A DNA stretch of 64,000 bases, from the NCBI RefSeq assembly GCF_031581065.1, contig NZ_JAVLBN010000005.1, positions 31,254 through 95,253 of the forward strand, read 5' to 3'. This document shows positions 27,346-36,375 of this stretch, piece by piece. The notes beneath the pieces are model-generated. The model did not search any database. It saw only the letters and a list, made by a program, of their open reading frames with translations, and had not been told where the DNA came from. The DNA comes from Salibacter sp031581065 (GTDB lineage: Bacteria; Bacteroidota; Bacteroidia; Flavobacteriales_G; Salibacteraceae). Position 1 is the stretch's first letter. Each line of letters starts with the position of its first letter. Position numbers and translations under genes: made by a program.

Positions 27346-28611
27346 ATGAGAGTTTTCAAGTTTGGAGGTGCATCGGTTAGAGATGCTGAGTCGGTTAAAA
27401 ATGCTGTACAAATCGCAAGAGAAGAAGGCAGTGGCCCTCTTCTCATTGTGGTGAGCGCGATGGGTAAAACGACTAACGCCATGGAGCGTGTGCTCTTTGA
27501 GGTTTTAAAAAACAGGAAGAATGCTCGTGCTATTTTCAAACAAATTCTTGATGATCACCTCGAGATAATAAATGCCCTTTTTGATTCAGAAGTCCAAATT
27601 CACAATGAAATAGAGTCATTGAGCGAACAGGTTTATGAAATAATTGATAATGGAAATACGGCTAAGCCCGATTATCTATATGATCAACTGGTTCCATACG
27701 GTGAGCTTTTGAGTACCAAAATTTTCAGCGAATATCTCAGATCTCAAAAAATCGATAATCAATGGTTTGATGCACGCGAAATTATCAAAACCGATTATCA
27801 ATATAAATCAGCTAATGTAGATTGGAAAAGAACTGAGATTCAGGTGGCAAATACCATTGCTCAGTTTTTGAATAACTCGGCTTCACCAGTTGCTGTAACG
27901 CAGGGCTTCATTGCGGGGGCTGATGCGCTAAACCCTACCACACTCGGTAGAGAGGGATCTGACTATTCAGCTTCTATTTTTGCTTACGCATTACAGGCAC
28001 AGAGTGTCACAATTTGGAAAGATGTGCCGGGAGTACTCAACGCAGATCCAAAAAACTTTAAAGAAACGACTCTTTTAAATCACATATCTTACAAAGAGGC
28101 TATTGAGTTGGCCTACTACGGTGCTTCAGTTATTCACCCTAAAACAATTCAGCCACTTCAGAATAAAAAGATACCACTTTACGTGAGGTCTTTTAAAAAT
28201 TTCAGTGAGCCTGGAACACTTATCGATAGCTCAAACAGCAATGATGACACTGTACCATCTTTTATTATCCGGACAGATCAAAGATTGGTGTCAATTTCTA
28301 CCCGTGATTTTTCTTTCATCGTTGAAGATCACCTGAGTGATATTTTTGAGGAATTTGCACGATTCAGAGTAAAGATCAACATGATGCAAAACTCTGCGAT
28401 CAACTTTTCTGTAAGCATTGATGAAAACTCATTTCAGTTGAATGAGCTCATTGAAGAATTATCAAAACGTTACCAAATCCTTTACAATAAAGGGCTAGAG
28501 CTCTTAACAATAAGGCACTTTAACGATGAGATTTTCAAAAAACTCACTTCAAATCGAAAAATCTTACTGGAACAAAAAACGCGCAGTACACTGCGCGTTT
28601 TGATGAGGTAA
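27346..28611 (+). CDS. lysC: Aspartate kinase
   Basis: Phosphorylates aspartate at the head of lysine/threonine/methionine/diaminopimelate synthesis. 421 residues from ATG 27346 (MRVFKFGGASV); the frame upstream is an artefact overlapping the divergent gene. Motifs: KFGGASVRDAESVKN, VVSAMGKTTNAMERVL, TLGREGSDYSAS, and the VTIWKDVPGVLNADPK segment. The C-terminal ACT region is short (about residues 300-400). Monofunctional: no homoserine dehydrogenase domain. The 3' codons form a terminator hairpin. Confidence 0.92.
   Translation: MRVFKFGGASVRDAESVKNAVQIAREEGSGPLLIVVSAMGKTTNAMERVLFEVLKNRKNARAIFKQILDDHLEIINALFDSEVQIHNEIESLSEQVYEIIDNGNTAKPDYLYDQLVPYGELLSTKIFSEYLRSQKIDNQWFDAREIIKTDYQYKSANVDWKRTEIQVANTIAQFLNNSASPVAVTQGFIAGADALNPTTLGREGSDYSASIFAYALQAQSVTIWKDVPGVLNADPKNFKETTLLNHISYKEAIELAYYGASVIHPKTIQPLQNKKIPLYVRSFKNFSEPGTLIDSSNSNDDTVPSFIIRTDQRLVSISTRDFSFIVEDHLSDIFEEFARFRVKINMMQNSAINFSVSIDENSFQLNELIEELSKRYQILYNKGLELLTIRHFNDEIFKKLTSNRKILLEQKTRSTLRVLMR
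28577..28603 (+). terminator. Terminator inside the lysC 3' coding end
   Basis: AAACGCGCAG (28577-28586), loop TACA, CTGCGCGTTTT (28591-28601). The hairpin is entirely within codons for TRSTLRVL, and the stop is at 28609-28611. Because it is flanked by A and T runs it can also serve the convergent gene 28615-29553 on the minus strand only by antisense symmetry; that gene reads away from its stop into it. Confidence 0.75.
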
Positions 28612-28614
28612 GAG

Positions 28615-29553
28615 TTATTTATACTCGGCTAAAATCTTAGTAGCTAAAACTGTAGAAAGACGCTCGTAAGATTCAAAGGTCCAGCCTGCTATGTGCGGAC
28701 TCAAAACTACCTGATCACTTTCGGTCAGGTGCTTAAATGAATCGGGTAGCTTTTTGTGATCGATGTTTTCAAAGCTCGACTTTTCATATTCTAAAACATC
28801 AAGGCAAGCTCCCATAATCAAGCCTCCCTTTAGTGCTTCAACAAGGTGATCAGTATTGACGATTTCTCCGCGTGATGTATTGATCAAATAAACCGCTTTT
28901 CTCGATTGAGAAAAAAACCTTCTATCAGCTAAGTAACGGGTGTCTTCAGTCAATGGAACATGAAAACTGATGATGTCTGATTTCTCTAGAATATCTTCAT
29001 ACGATACTTCTTTCACATGGTCAGATCCAAAACCGCTTTTATATTTATCATAAGCCAGTACTTCACAGCCAAATGAAGATAGTCGCTTCGCAAAAGCCTG
29101 ACCCGTGTGTCCGTATCCGATGATTCCAACCGTTTTTCCTCCCAGTTCTATACCCCTGTTTTCTTCGCGGTACCAATGTCCTTCGCGTACTTCTCTATCG
29201 GATCTGACCAAATTAGTAAAGAGCGAAAGCAACATCGCCATTGCATGTTCAGCTACTGCATCACAGTTGCCTTCTGGTGAATTAAAAACCTTAACCCCTT
29301 TTTCATCAGTCAATTCCAGGTTTATGTTTTCTAGTCCAGAACCACTCCTGGCAATAAATCGTAAGTCTTTTGCTTTTTCGAGGAACTCTTCATCGATCTT
29401 GAACTTACTCCTAATCACAATACCCTGAACATCATTCAAAGCACTCAAAACCTCATCTCTATCCCAGTAAGTTCCATCAATACAATTGAATCCGCTTTTT
29501 GTTAAGTCCTGCCACAAAGCAGGGTGAACAGTATCTACAAATAAAACATTCAT
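28615..29553 (-). CDS. D-isomer-specific 2-hydroxyacid dehydrogenase (phosphoglycerate-dehydrogenase-like)
   Basis: 312 residues. Rossmann motif VGIIGYGHTGQAFAKRL (about 143-159), catalytic Arg in INTSRGEIV (about 227-235), Glu in CLDVLEYE, and His in VLSPHIAGW (about 284-292). SARSGSGLENINL-type substrate loop near 89. It is the short form without ACT or ASB domains. Could be SerA or another 2-hydroxyacid dehydrogenase; there are no serC or serB neighbours to decide. Overlaps rsmA by 4 bp. Two repeat copies (29019, 29200) in opposite orientation. Confidence 0.88.
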   Translation of the reverse strand: MNVLFVDTVHPALWQDLTKSGFNCIDGTYWDRDEVLSALNDVQGIVIRSKFKIDEEFLEKAKDLRFIARSGSGLENINLELTDEKGVKVFNSPEGNCDAVAEHAMAMLLSLFTNLVRSDREVREGHWYREENRGIELGGKTVGIIGYGHTGQAFAKRLSSFGCEVLAYDKYKSGFGSDHVKEVSYEDILEKSDIISFHVPLTEDTRYLADRRFFSQSRKAVYLINTSRGEIVNTDHLVEALKGGLIMGACLDVLEYEKSSFENIDHKKLPDSFKHLTESDQVVLSPHIAGWTFESYERLSTVLATKILAEYK

Positions 29554-30323
29554 AGCTGTAGTTTTTCTATTTCTCTGGTTAATTTAACAAAATCATCTAC
29601 CGATAGTTGTTCAGGGCGTTGTTTCAAAAATTCATTTTCAAATTCCTTTCCGGTCAGAGCCTTAAGTGAGTTCCTAATCGTTTTCCGTCTCTGATTGAAA
29701 GCCATTTTCACAATGCGTTTGAACAGCTTTTCATCACAACCTAAGTTTTGATTTTCTTTCCTTCTCAACAAGATAACTCCAGACTTGACCTTTGGTGGCG
29801 GATTAAAAGCTCCTTCATCAACGGTGAACAAATATTCCACATCATAGTAAGCCTGAATCAATACACTGATGACGCCATAAACTTTTGAGCCCGGCTTTGA
29901 CGCTACTCGTTGGGCAACTTCACGCTGAAACATTCCGCCAATTTCCACAATCAAATCGCGGTGTTCCAGAGCTTTGAAAAGGATCTGACTGGAAATATTG
30001 TACGGGTAATTTCCGATTAAAGCAAATTGTTCCTTGAAAACCTGATCGACCGGAAAACGCAAAAAGTCTCCTTCAATGATGTTTTCTTCAAGCTGGGGAA
30101 AGTGATTTCTTAAATATGGAACCGATTCACGATCGAGTTCGATTACGGTGAGGTCAAGAGGCCGTTCTAAAAGATACTTTGTGAGAACTCCCATTCCCGG
30201 CCCAACTTCCAAAACTCTACTGTAGCCATCGAGCGATAGAGAATCAGCAATTCGTTGGGCTACTGAAAGGTCTTTGAGAAAGTGCTGACCTAAAAACTTC
30301 TTTGGTCTTACGCGTTTTGTCAT
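29550..30323 (-). CDS. rsmA: 16S rRNA dimethyladenosine transferase
   Basis: KsgA, dimethylates two adjacent adenosines in helix 45 of 16S rRNA using SAM. 257 residues. KKFLGQHFLKD at the N-terminus, SAM motif I VLEVGPGMGVLTKYL (about 37-51), catalytic NYPYNIS (about 107-113), and FNPPPKVKSGVI / AFNQRRKTIRNSLK in the C-terminal domain. Starts within the stop of the DUF4286 gene (4-bp overlap). Repeat copy at 29652. Confidence 0.97.
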   Translation of the reverse strand: MTKRVRPKKFLGQHFLKDLSVAQRIADSLSLDGYSRVLEVGPGMGVLTKYLLERPLDLTVIELDRESVPYLRNHFPQLEENIIEGDFLRFPVDQVFKEQFALIGNYPYNISSQILFKALEHRDLIVEIGGMFQREVAQRVASKPGSKVYGVISVLIQAYYDVEYLFTVDEGAFNPPPKVKSGVILLRRKENQNLGCDEKLFKRIVKMAFNQRRKTIRNSLKALTGKEFENEFLKQRPEQLSVDDFVKLTREIEKLQL

Positions 30324-30640
30324 TCAATTTTTGAGTTGTGGTCAACGACCTCGAGCAGGGTTCTGAATGCTACAAATTTATCTTTGTACCGTTCAGTGTG
30401 CTCTTCCTGAAGCGATTGAGCATGGTTGTTTTGGTAATCTTCCAGCGTCTTCATATCAGAACACAAATACTGGATAGAATAATTTGTTCCTTCTCCATCA
30501 TCAACCATGACTTTTGACAGGCGGTACTCCTTAAACTTACCGGTACTCATTACATCAGGAATGTGTTGAGTAACCATGTACTTGTACCAGTCGTTCTCTA
30601 CTTCTTTATCGATCTTAATCGTTACGTTGTAAATAATCAT
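30320..30640 (-). CDS. DUF4286 family protein
   Basis: 106 residues. MIIYNVTIKIDKEVENDWYK and HIPDVMSTGKFKEYRLSKV fit DUF4286, a small ferredoxin-like alpha/beta fold common in Bacteroidota next to rsmA. Function unknown. Coupled by 4-bp overlaps on both sides (TPR gene upstream, rsmA downstream), which suggests a shared role in cell maintenance rather than metabolism. Confidence 0.85.
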   Translation of the reverse strand: MIIYNVTIKIDKEVENDWYKYMVTQHIPDVMSTGKFKEYRLSKVMVDDGEGTNYSIQYLCSDMKTLEDYQNNHAQSLQEEHTERYKDKFVAFRTLLEVVDHNSKIE

Positions 30641-32463
30641 AATTCCTCAGTTGTTGAATCTCCTCTTAATTTCCTAAATCGCTTACGCGCTTCAACCACG
30701 TACAAACTCCCCGAGTAATCTGTTAAAATTTTTTGGTAGAGTTCGCGTGCCCTGTCTTCATTATTCAGATGATGTTCGTAAAGCTCAGCGAGTTTGAAGT
30801 GCGCATCATCCCCTAAAATATCATCTGAATAGTTTTTGATAAGCTTTTCAAGGTTTTGAGCCGACTCCTGGTATTCTCCCATTTTCTTATTGAGCTCATA
30901 GCGCTTCATCAAAATATCATCCTGGAGCGAATGACCGGGGTATTCAGCATCAATACTATCGAGGGTGGCAAATGCTTTAGAGAACTTCTTTTGTTCCAGG
31001 AGTAAATCGGCACGGGCAAACATCTCCATGGGTTTAAAAGTTGTGTCGATGATTGAGTTGTCGTTGATCAGATTTGACAAATACATGGCATCATTTGCGA
31101 TCAGCTTTGATGTTGATCCTTTCAATACATCGAGCTGTGATCGAGCATAATCAAACTCTCCCGTGTAGTAATAGATTTTGGCTGCTTTGAATTTCGCCCT
31201 GTCTCCAAGCTCATCGTATTTAAAAGCTTTTTCGGCTTGCATGTAATACAACGCGGCATCCCACACCTGGTTCTTCACGACCAGGAAATCGCCCAGCTTT
31301 ATTTTGGTCAGAGCCACATTCCTATCGCTCATTGTGAGGTTATCCAAATTATTTTCAAGCCTCGAAATTGCCGTGTCGAGATCGTTGAGCTGATATGCTT
31401 CAATCTCGGCCAGTTCGATTGATGACGATGCAATTAAGTTAGGTTCTGACCATTGACCGATAGCATCGAGGTATTCTTCTTTTAATTGACTGTATTTTTC
31501 AGTTGCGGTTTGCGGATCAAAATCAAGGTGCAGTTTACTTACCGTTAAATATTCCTGCAAAGCGCGATCGTAATACTGATTCTTTTTTCCTTTTTTGACC
31601 ACGTATTTAAGTGCATCACGAGCTACATCAAACTTTTTGTTGTTGCGCGCAACATTGGCAAGTGACATGAGTCTGGACCCATTTTCATCAAGCCTGCGAT
31701 CGAGGGCCTTAGCCTGGGCATAAGCTCCGTAAAAATCACTTTTCTGGAGAAACATCCAAATCAACATTTCCGCAAAAATGGGCTTATCAGGGTTGTCCTG
31801 AACTTTCTTGAGCAACTCCTGGCGTAACGTTTCCACGATCATTTGATCTTCTTCAAAGTCGATGATTCTGCTCAACCTCACCTGAACGCTCCGCTGATAG
31901 GATGGGTTTTTCTCGATGAGCTCGAGGTAGAGCTCTATCATTTTATCGTTTTGGCCCATTTGGCCATACAACTCGGCTATTCGCGAATTGAAAACGTAAA
32001 ACCCTCGTATGTTTTTCTTGCCTTTTTCGTAAGCCTGAAGTGCGTACTGGTATTCGCCAATTTTAGTGAACTTATCAGCTACATTGATGATTTCACTCCG
32101 GTTGTTGCCGAGCCCTTTGATAACATCATCCCATGATTTTTGAGCTCTTCGATCGTCATCTTGTCTTTTGTAAGCCTGCCCCAGGGTGATCAATAAATCC
32201 AGATCGTTAGGCATTTTACGCGATGCCTTTTTCAGAAGGCTTTCTGCTTCATCGTAATCTTCTACATTGAATCGGCAAAGTGCCAGTCTTTTCAAATAAA
32301 AGGGCTGATCAGTATCATCGTAGAGTTTTTCGTAGTACATGGCTGCTTTGCTATACTCGCCATCAGCAAAGTACTGATCGGCAAGCTGCCGGTCCTGGGT
32401 TTGAGCTACTGTGGTTCTGACCGTGACAAATAGCAGAAGAAGGATGATACTAAATCTTACCAT
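30637..32463 (-). CDS. Secreted tetratricopeptide-repeat protein
   Basis: 608 residues. Signal peptide about 1-20 (ending VAQT), then TPR-like helix pairs throughout: DQYFADGEYSKAAMYYEKLY (28-47), RFNVEDYDEAESLLKKAS, KIGEYQYALQAYEKG and DDILGDDAHFKLAELYEHHL near 550. Such periplasmic TPR proteins act as scaffolds for envelope complexes (family knowledge). Overlaps DUF4286 by 4 bp. Three repeat copies (31306, 31442, 32413), the last within the signal-peptide codons. Confidence 0.85.
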   Translation of the reverse strand: MVRFSIILLLLFVTVRTTVAQTQDRQLADQYFADGEYSKAAMYYEKLYDDTDQPFYLKRLALCRFNVEDYDEAESLLKKASRKMPNDLDLLITLGQAYKRQDDDRRAQKSWDDVIKGLGNNRSEIINVADKFTKIGEYQYALQAYEKGKKNIRGFYVFNSRIAELYGQMGQNDKMIELYLELIEKNPSYQRSVQVRLSRIIDFEEDQMIVETLRQELLKKVQDNPDKPIFAEMLIWMFLQKSDFYGAYAQAKALDRRLDENGSRLMSLANVARNNKKFDVARDALKYVVKKGKKNQYYDRALQEYLTVSKLHLDFDPQTATEKYSQLKEEYLDAIGQWSEPNLIASSSIELAEIEAYQLNDLDTAISRLENNLDNLTMSDRNVALTKIKLGDFLVVKNQVWDAALYYMQAEKAFKYDELGDRAKFKAAKIYYYTGEFDYARSQLDVLKGSTSKLIANDAMYLSNLINDNSIIDTTFKPMEMFARADLLLEQKKFSKAFATLDSIDAEYPGHSLQDDILMKRYELNKKMGEYQESAQNLEKLIKNYSDDILGDDAHFKLAELYEHHLNNEDRARELYQKILTDYSGSLYVVEARKRFRKLRGDSTTEEL

Positions 32464-32470
32464 GCATTAG

Positions 32471-33019
32471 TTAACGGATTCCCTTGCGGTTGAGTTGTGT
32501 AATGAGTGAATCGGCAACCGGGTAAAAGATTTTAAACCTTTTTTGTGATCGATGGTACGATTTCACAACTTTATCTGTTGCCTGATTCATCTTCTTTGCT
32601 GCATCTTCTTCATCAGCGTAATACGCTTTTGCCTGTTCTTCCTCGAGCAGGTTGTTTCGGATATCAGCTTTCAAATTTTGAAGTTGTTCAATAGACTTTT
32701 CGAGTTCCATTTCAACTTTCTCGCGATTGTCGAGAACTATTTTCTTGATCTCTTCCTCTGTCATTTTGTACTCGCTCAAATTATCGGCTAAATACTTTGA
32801 CATGGTATCGCGGTAATTCTTTTGGATAAAATGTATGTGTTCCTCAATCTTTTCTTTCTTCTCAGCTATTTCTTCAAAATCGAGACTATCCATTCTTTTT
32901 TGAGAATGCTCTAGCGTTACAATTAAACTATCGATTTTTTTGATCTGCTCCTGGTTTACATTTGAAGTGCAAGCCATCACAAGAATCCCTAAAACTGCAA
33001 AAAGTGTTGTTTTTATCAT
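32471..33019 (-). CDS. Coiled-coil lipoprotein, unknown function
   Basis: 182 residues from ATG 33019. Lipobox GILVMAC (Cys about 17). The remainder is almost wholly charged helix with heptad character (KEKIEEHIHFIQKNYRDT, EKVEMELEKSIEQLQNLKAD). It sits 7 bp upstream of the TPR gene and 4 bp downstream of serS on the same strand. No family recognised; likely a periplasmic partner of the TPR protein by context only. Confidence 0.7.
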   Translation of the reverse strand: MIKTTLFAVLGILVMACTSNVNQEQIKKIDSLIVTLEHSQKRMDSLDFEEIAEKKEKIEEHIHFIQKNYRDTMSKYLADNLSEYKMTEEEIKKIVLDNREKVEMELEKSIEQLQNLKADIRNNLLEEEQAKAYYADEEDAAKKMNQATDKVVKSYHRSQKRFKIFYPVADSLITQLNRKGIR

Positions 33020-33023
33020 CTTC

Positions 33024-34292
33024 TTAAATTTTATCAAAGCCTGTAAAAGGCACGAGTGCTTTTGGTATCTTTATTCCGTCCTTTGTTTGATTATTCTCTA
33101 AAATAGCAGCGAGTATGCGTGGAAAAGCAAGTGCCGATCCGTTGAGTGTATGAGCCAACTGCATTTTTCCGTTTTTATCTTTGAATCTCGCTTTTAGCCT
33201 GTTGGCCTGGAATGTTTCAAAATTTGAGATTGAACTCACTTCAAGCCATTTATCTTGAGCAGCACTGTAAACCTCCATGTCATAGGTCAAGGCCGATGTA
33301 AATCCTAAATCTCCGCCACAAAGCCTGGCAACGCGATAGGGCAAGTCGAGTTTTTCAATGATAGAGCGCACGTAACTCACCATTTCATCCAAAGCTTCAT
33401 AAGACTTATCAGGATGAGTAACCTGAACGATTTCCACTTTATCGAACTGATGCAGGCGATTCAATCCGCGAACGTCTTTTCCGTATGATCCGGCTTCACG
33501 TCTAAAACATGGTGTGTAGCCACAATGCTTGATCGGGAACTTCTTTTCTTTGATAATTACATCGCGGTAAATATTCGTGATCGGAACCTCAGCAGTTGGA
33601 ATGAGAAAGAGATGATCGAGCTCGGTATGATACATCTGCCCTTCCTTATCGGGAAGCTGACCGGTTCCCTTTCCTGTATCCTCATTCACGAGAAGCGGAG
33701 GCATTACTTCAACATAACCGGCTTCAATCGCTTCATTGAGAAAAAACTCTTTCAGCGCTCTTTGCAATCGGGCACCTTTTCCTGTGTATAATGGAAATCC
33801 GGCACCGGTAATTTTATTACCGAGCTCAAAATCGATTAATTCAAACTCTTTTGCCAAATCCCAGTGAGGCTTAGGTTCAAAATCGTAAGTTGGCTTTTCG
33901 CCTATCTCTTCGATTATTTCATTGTCAGCATCGCTTTTCCCGGCAGGAACCATTTTGTTAGGCACATTCGGAACCTGGTAGAGCAACTCCTGAAGCTTTT
34001 CGTCAATCTCATTCAGCTTCGTGTGATGTTCCTTTACTGCTTCTTTGAGCTCACCTGTTTTGGCTTTGTACTCTTCTGCTTCATCTCGTTTTCCAGCTTT
34101 GAACAGCTCCCCTATTTTTTTGGAGATTTTGTTCATCTCTCCCTGTTCAGTATCGAGTTTCGTTTGAGTTTCTCTGCGCTCTTTATCCAGGCTCACGATA
34201 TTATCGATCACCTCCTGACCATCAAAGTTTCTAACTTTTAATCGTTCGATGATTTCTTTTGCGTTATCTCTGATATAGCTCAGTTGAAGCAT
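33024..34292 (-). CDS. serS: Seryl-tRNA synthetase
   Basis: Class II synthetase charging tRNA-Ser, 422 residues. N-terminal coiled-coil arm about 28-105 (LFKAGKRDEAEEYKAKTGEL), then the catalytic core: PTAEVPITNIYRD, motif 2 CFRREAGSYGKDVRGLNRLH (about 277-296), and motif 3 HTLNGSALAFPRILAAILEN (about 382-401). Standard length and no unusual residues seen. Confidence 0.97.
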   Translation of the reverse strand: MLQLSYIRDNAKEIIERLKVRNFDGQEVIDNIVSLDKERRETQTKLDTEQGEMNKISKKIGELFKAGKRDEAEEYKAKTGELKEAVKEHHTKLNEIDEKLQELLYQVPNVPNKMVPAGKSDADNEIIEEIGEKPTYDFEPKPHWDLAKEFELIDFELGNKITGAGFPLYTGKGARLQRALKEFFLNEAIEAGYVEVMPPLLVNEDTGKGTGQLPDKEGQMYHTELDHLFLIPTAEVPITNIYRDVIIKEKKFPIKHCGYTPCFRREAGSYGKDVRGLNRLHQFDKVEIVQVTHPDKSYEALDEMVSYVRSIIEKLDLPYRVARLCGGDLGFTSALTYDMEVYSAAQDKWLEVSSISNFETFQANRLKARFKDKNGKMQLAHTLNGSALAFPRILAAILENNQTKDGIKIPKALVPFTGFDKI

Positions 34293-34361
34293 GGTAAGTA
34301 TTTTGCTGTAAAATTAAGATTAATAGGAGTTATTCCAATCCCTTTGGGGGTGTAAACAAAA

Positions 34362-34388
34362 AAATCCCGATCAAAGCGACCGGGATTT
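34362..34388 (-). terminator. Terminator of the rplU-rpmA operon
   Basis: AAATCCCG (34362-34369) pairs with CGGGATTT (34381-34388), with an A run before it (U run on the minus strand). It is 22 bp past the rpmA stop. Confidence 0.82.
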
Positions 34389-34410
34389 CTCAAAAAATAA
34401 ATTATTTCAA

Positions 34411-34668
34411 CTACGCTTCATTTTCTACAGAAACGAAGGATTTATTTCCTTTTCTACGTTGAAATTTAACAACGCCATCGGTCAATGCGAAAAGAGTGTG
34501 ATCTTTACCCATTCCTACATTTTCACCTGGACGATGTTTAGTTCCTCTTTGACGAACGATGATATTCCCGGCTTTGGCATCTTGTCCGCCATATATTTTA
34601 ACACCGAGTCGTTTCGATTCCGACTCGCGACCGTTTTTAGTACTACCTACACCTTTTTTATGTGCCAT
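34411..34668 (-). CDS. rpmA: 50S ribosomal protein L27
   Basis: 85 residues, MAHKKGVGSTKNGRESESKR start without a cleavable N-terminal extension, followed by LGVKIYGGQDAKAGNIIVRQRGTKHRPG. L27 reaches the peptidyl-transferase centre. 20 bp downstream of rplU, the usual L21-L27 pair. Confidence 0.97.
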   Translation of the reverse strand: MAHKKGVGSTKNGRESESKRLGVKIYGGQDAKAGNIIVRQRGTKHRPGENVGMGKDHTLFALTDGVVKFQRRKGNKSFVSVENEA

Positions 34669-34688
34669 AATGAATGAGGTTTACTGTT

Positions 34689-35276
34689 TTATTCTTTATC
34701 TTCTTTTTTAGTTGAAGTTGATTTCTTCGTTGAAGTACTTTTAGCTTTTGTAGAAGATGGTTTCTTAGCTGAATCTTTTGAAGCCTTTTTAGTACTTGTC
34801 GACTTTTTAGCAGAAGTAGAGGTAGACTTTTTCTCACCAGTCGACTTCTTAGCAGTAGTCTTTTTGGCGGTAGAAGCTTTCTTTTCAGAACCCTCTTCTT
34901 TTTTAGCCTTAGTTTCTTTCTTTTCTTCTGCCGGCTTAGCTTTAGCAGCTTTTTTGGCACCGCCTTTTTCGCTGATTGACTCAACCTGGATTGAAGTCAA
35001 ATACTGACGATGGCCTTTTTTCTTCTTATAGCCTTTTCTGCGCTTCTTTTTAAAGACGATTGTTTTGTCGCCTTTCATGTGCTCGAGCACTTTTGCGGTA
35101 ACTGAAGCTCCGCTGATAGCTGGGGCGCCAACATTCACTTTTCCATCGTTGTCGATAAGAAGAACGCGATCAAAAGATACGCTTTCACCTTCTTTATTCT
35201 CTAAACGATGTACAAAGAGCTGTTGATCTTTCTCAACCTTAAACTGCTGCCCTGCTATTTCTACAATTGCGTACAT
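34689..35276 (-). CDS. rplU: 50S ribosomal protein L21 with long Lys/Ser/Thr-rich tail
   Basis: 195 residues. The L21 core is about 1-104 (MYAIVEIAGQQFKVEKDQQL, KKKRRKGYKKKKGHRQYLT); the canonical protein stops near there. A low-complexity tail follows, first Glu/Lys/Ala, then near-repeats of KKSTSTKK and SAKK (about 105-195). Tails on L21 are seen in other Bacteroidota, but this one nearly doubles the protein. A good promoter lies at 35320-35349. Confidence 0.93.
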   Translation of the reverse strand: MYAIVEIAGQQFKVEKDQQLFVHRLENKEGESVSFDRVLLIDNDGKVNVGAPAISGASVTAKVLEHMKGDKTIVFKKKRRKGYKKKKGHRQYLTSIQVESISEKGGAKKAAKAKPAEEKKETKAKKEEGSEKKASTAKKTTAKKSTGEKKSTSTSAKKSTSTKKASKDSAKKPSSTKAKSTSTKKSTSTKKEDKE

Positions 35277-35319
35277 CTCAATTAAATTTTAACTGTTACT
35301 TTTTATTGTAAAAGGGGTG

Positions 35320-35349
35320 CAAAAATAAATATTTTCTCCTTGTTAGCAA
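35320..35349 (-). promoter_or_regulatory. Promoter of rplU-rpmA
   Basis: Minus strand: TTG (35349-35347), exactly 19 bp, TATTTTTG (35327-35320). Full match to the Bacteroidota -33/-7 consensus, 44 bp upstream of the rplU start. Confidence 0.65.
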
Positions 35350-36261
35350 CTACTTAGACCTTTTAAATTTGCGATTGCTATTAATCAGGCTCACACCTAA
35401 TAAAATAACAGCTGCAAAAACGGCCTGTATCGCGTTAAAGTTTTCACCGTCAAGTACACCCCAAAAGATAGCAAATACCGGAATCATATAGGTGACACTC
35501 GATGCAAATAAAGCACTCGTTTCTTTGATCAACATATTGAAAATATAGACGCAAAGAGCCGTACCAACAACTGCCAGAATTGTCACGAAGCCAAGACTTT
35601 TGTACGTTTCTGTGCTACCAACAGCGAGTTTATCGACAAAATCAGTAAATCCAAAAAGGTAAACTCCAGCGATTATTCCAACTGTAAAAAAAGACAATGA
35701 GGTAACCGCCATTGGGCGTACATCCTGCAAATACATTTTAATCAGGTTCACATTTACACCATAACTCGAAGCTGCAATAACAGGTAAAATCGCGTACAGA
35801 GAAAAAGACCCCAAATCAAATGAATCTGACCTAAAAGCTATGAGTCCGGCTGCACCTACAAACCCGGCAATCACCCCCAAAATACTCATCGGCTTAAACG
35901 TTTGTTTAAAAACGAGAACAGCGAGTATCAATGTAAAAATAGGTGTTGTAGAGTTGAGGATACCACTGAGTGAACTGTCTATATTCGTTTGCGCTTTTAC
36001 GAACAAAAAATACGGCAGTAAACTCCCAAAAATCCCGGCCAGGAAAAACACCCAAAAACGCTTCCCTCTCAAATAACCAAAGTATTTCACAGCAAATGGA
36101 GAAAGAACAAGAGCCACACAAAACACTCGATAGGAAGCTATCTCTTCAGGAGTAAACGAAATGAGTCCTTTCTTCATGAGGATGAAAGATGATCCCCAAA
36201 TGAAGGCCAGGAAAATCAGCGTTACCCACTGAACTACTTTATTGCTAAAATCGATTTTCAT
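35350..36261 (-). CDS. EamA/DMT-family transporter
   Basis: Ten-helix drug/metabolite transporter type permease, 303 residues, with two EamA halves. The first has FLAFIWGSSFILMKKGL (16-32); the second starts near 155 and contains YMIPVFAIFWGVLDGENF (about 262-279). Substrate cannot be inferred. Divergent from the ABC ATPase gene. Confidence 0.88.
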   Translation of the reverse strand: MKIDFSNKVVQWVTLIFLAFIWGSSFILMKKGLISFTPEEIASYRVFCVALVLSPFAVKYFGYLRGKRFWVFFLAGIFGSLLPYFLFVKAQTNIDSSLSGILNSTTPIFTLILAVLVFKQTFKPMSILGVIAGFVGAAGLIAFRSDSFDLGSFSLYAILPVIAASSYGVNVNLIKMYLQDVRPMAVTSLSFFTVGIIAGVYLFGFTDFVDKLAVGSTETYKSLGFVTILAVVGTALCVYIFNMLIKETSALFASSVTYMIPVFAIFWGVLDGENFNAIQAVFAAVILLGVSLINSNRKFKRSK

Positions 36262-36269
36262 AAGTCGCG

Positions 36270-36298
36270 CAAAAGTAGCCGAAACAAATCAACTCCAA
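36270..36298 (-). promoter_or_regulatory. Promoter of the EamA transporter gene
   Basis: Minus strand TTG (36298-36296), 18 bp, TACTTTTG (36277-36270), only 8 bp before the start codon, so the mRNA leader would be very short. Confidence 0.55.
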
Positions 36299-36346
36299 TG
36301 CGCTTAAGCATTATTTCAACCGCTTGTGTATTTTTTATTTTCTATC

Positions 36347-36367
36347 GGTCAGAGCCCATTACATTTG
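36347..36367 (+). promoter_or_regulatory. Candidate promoter of the ABC ATPase gene containing a repeat copy
   Basis: TACATTTG (36360-36367) is 8 bp before the ATG 36376. The repeat word (36347-36356) occupies the spacer just upstream of the -7 box. There is no clear TTG at -33 (a T-rich tract instead). Confidence 0.4.
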
Positions 36368-36375
36368 TTCACAAT

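Noticed and set aside
34658..34984. Lys/Leu-rich 108-residue frame inside rplU
   Set aside because: It is a same-strand shadow of the AAR/AGC-rich tail codons of L21.
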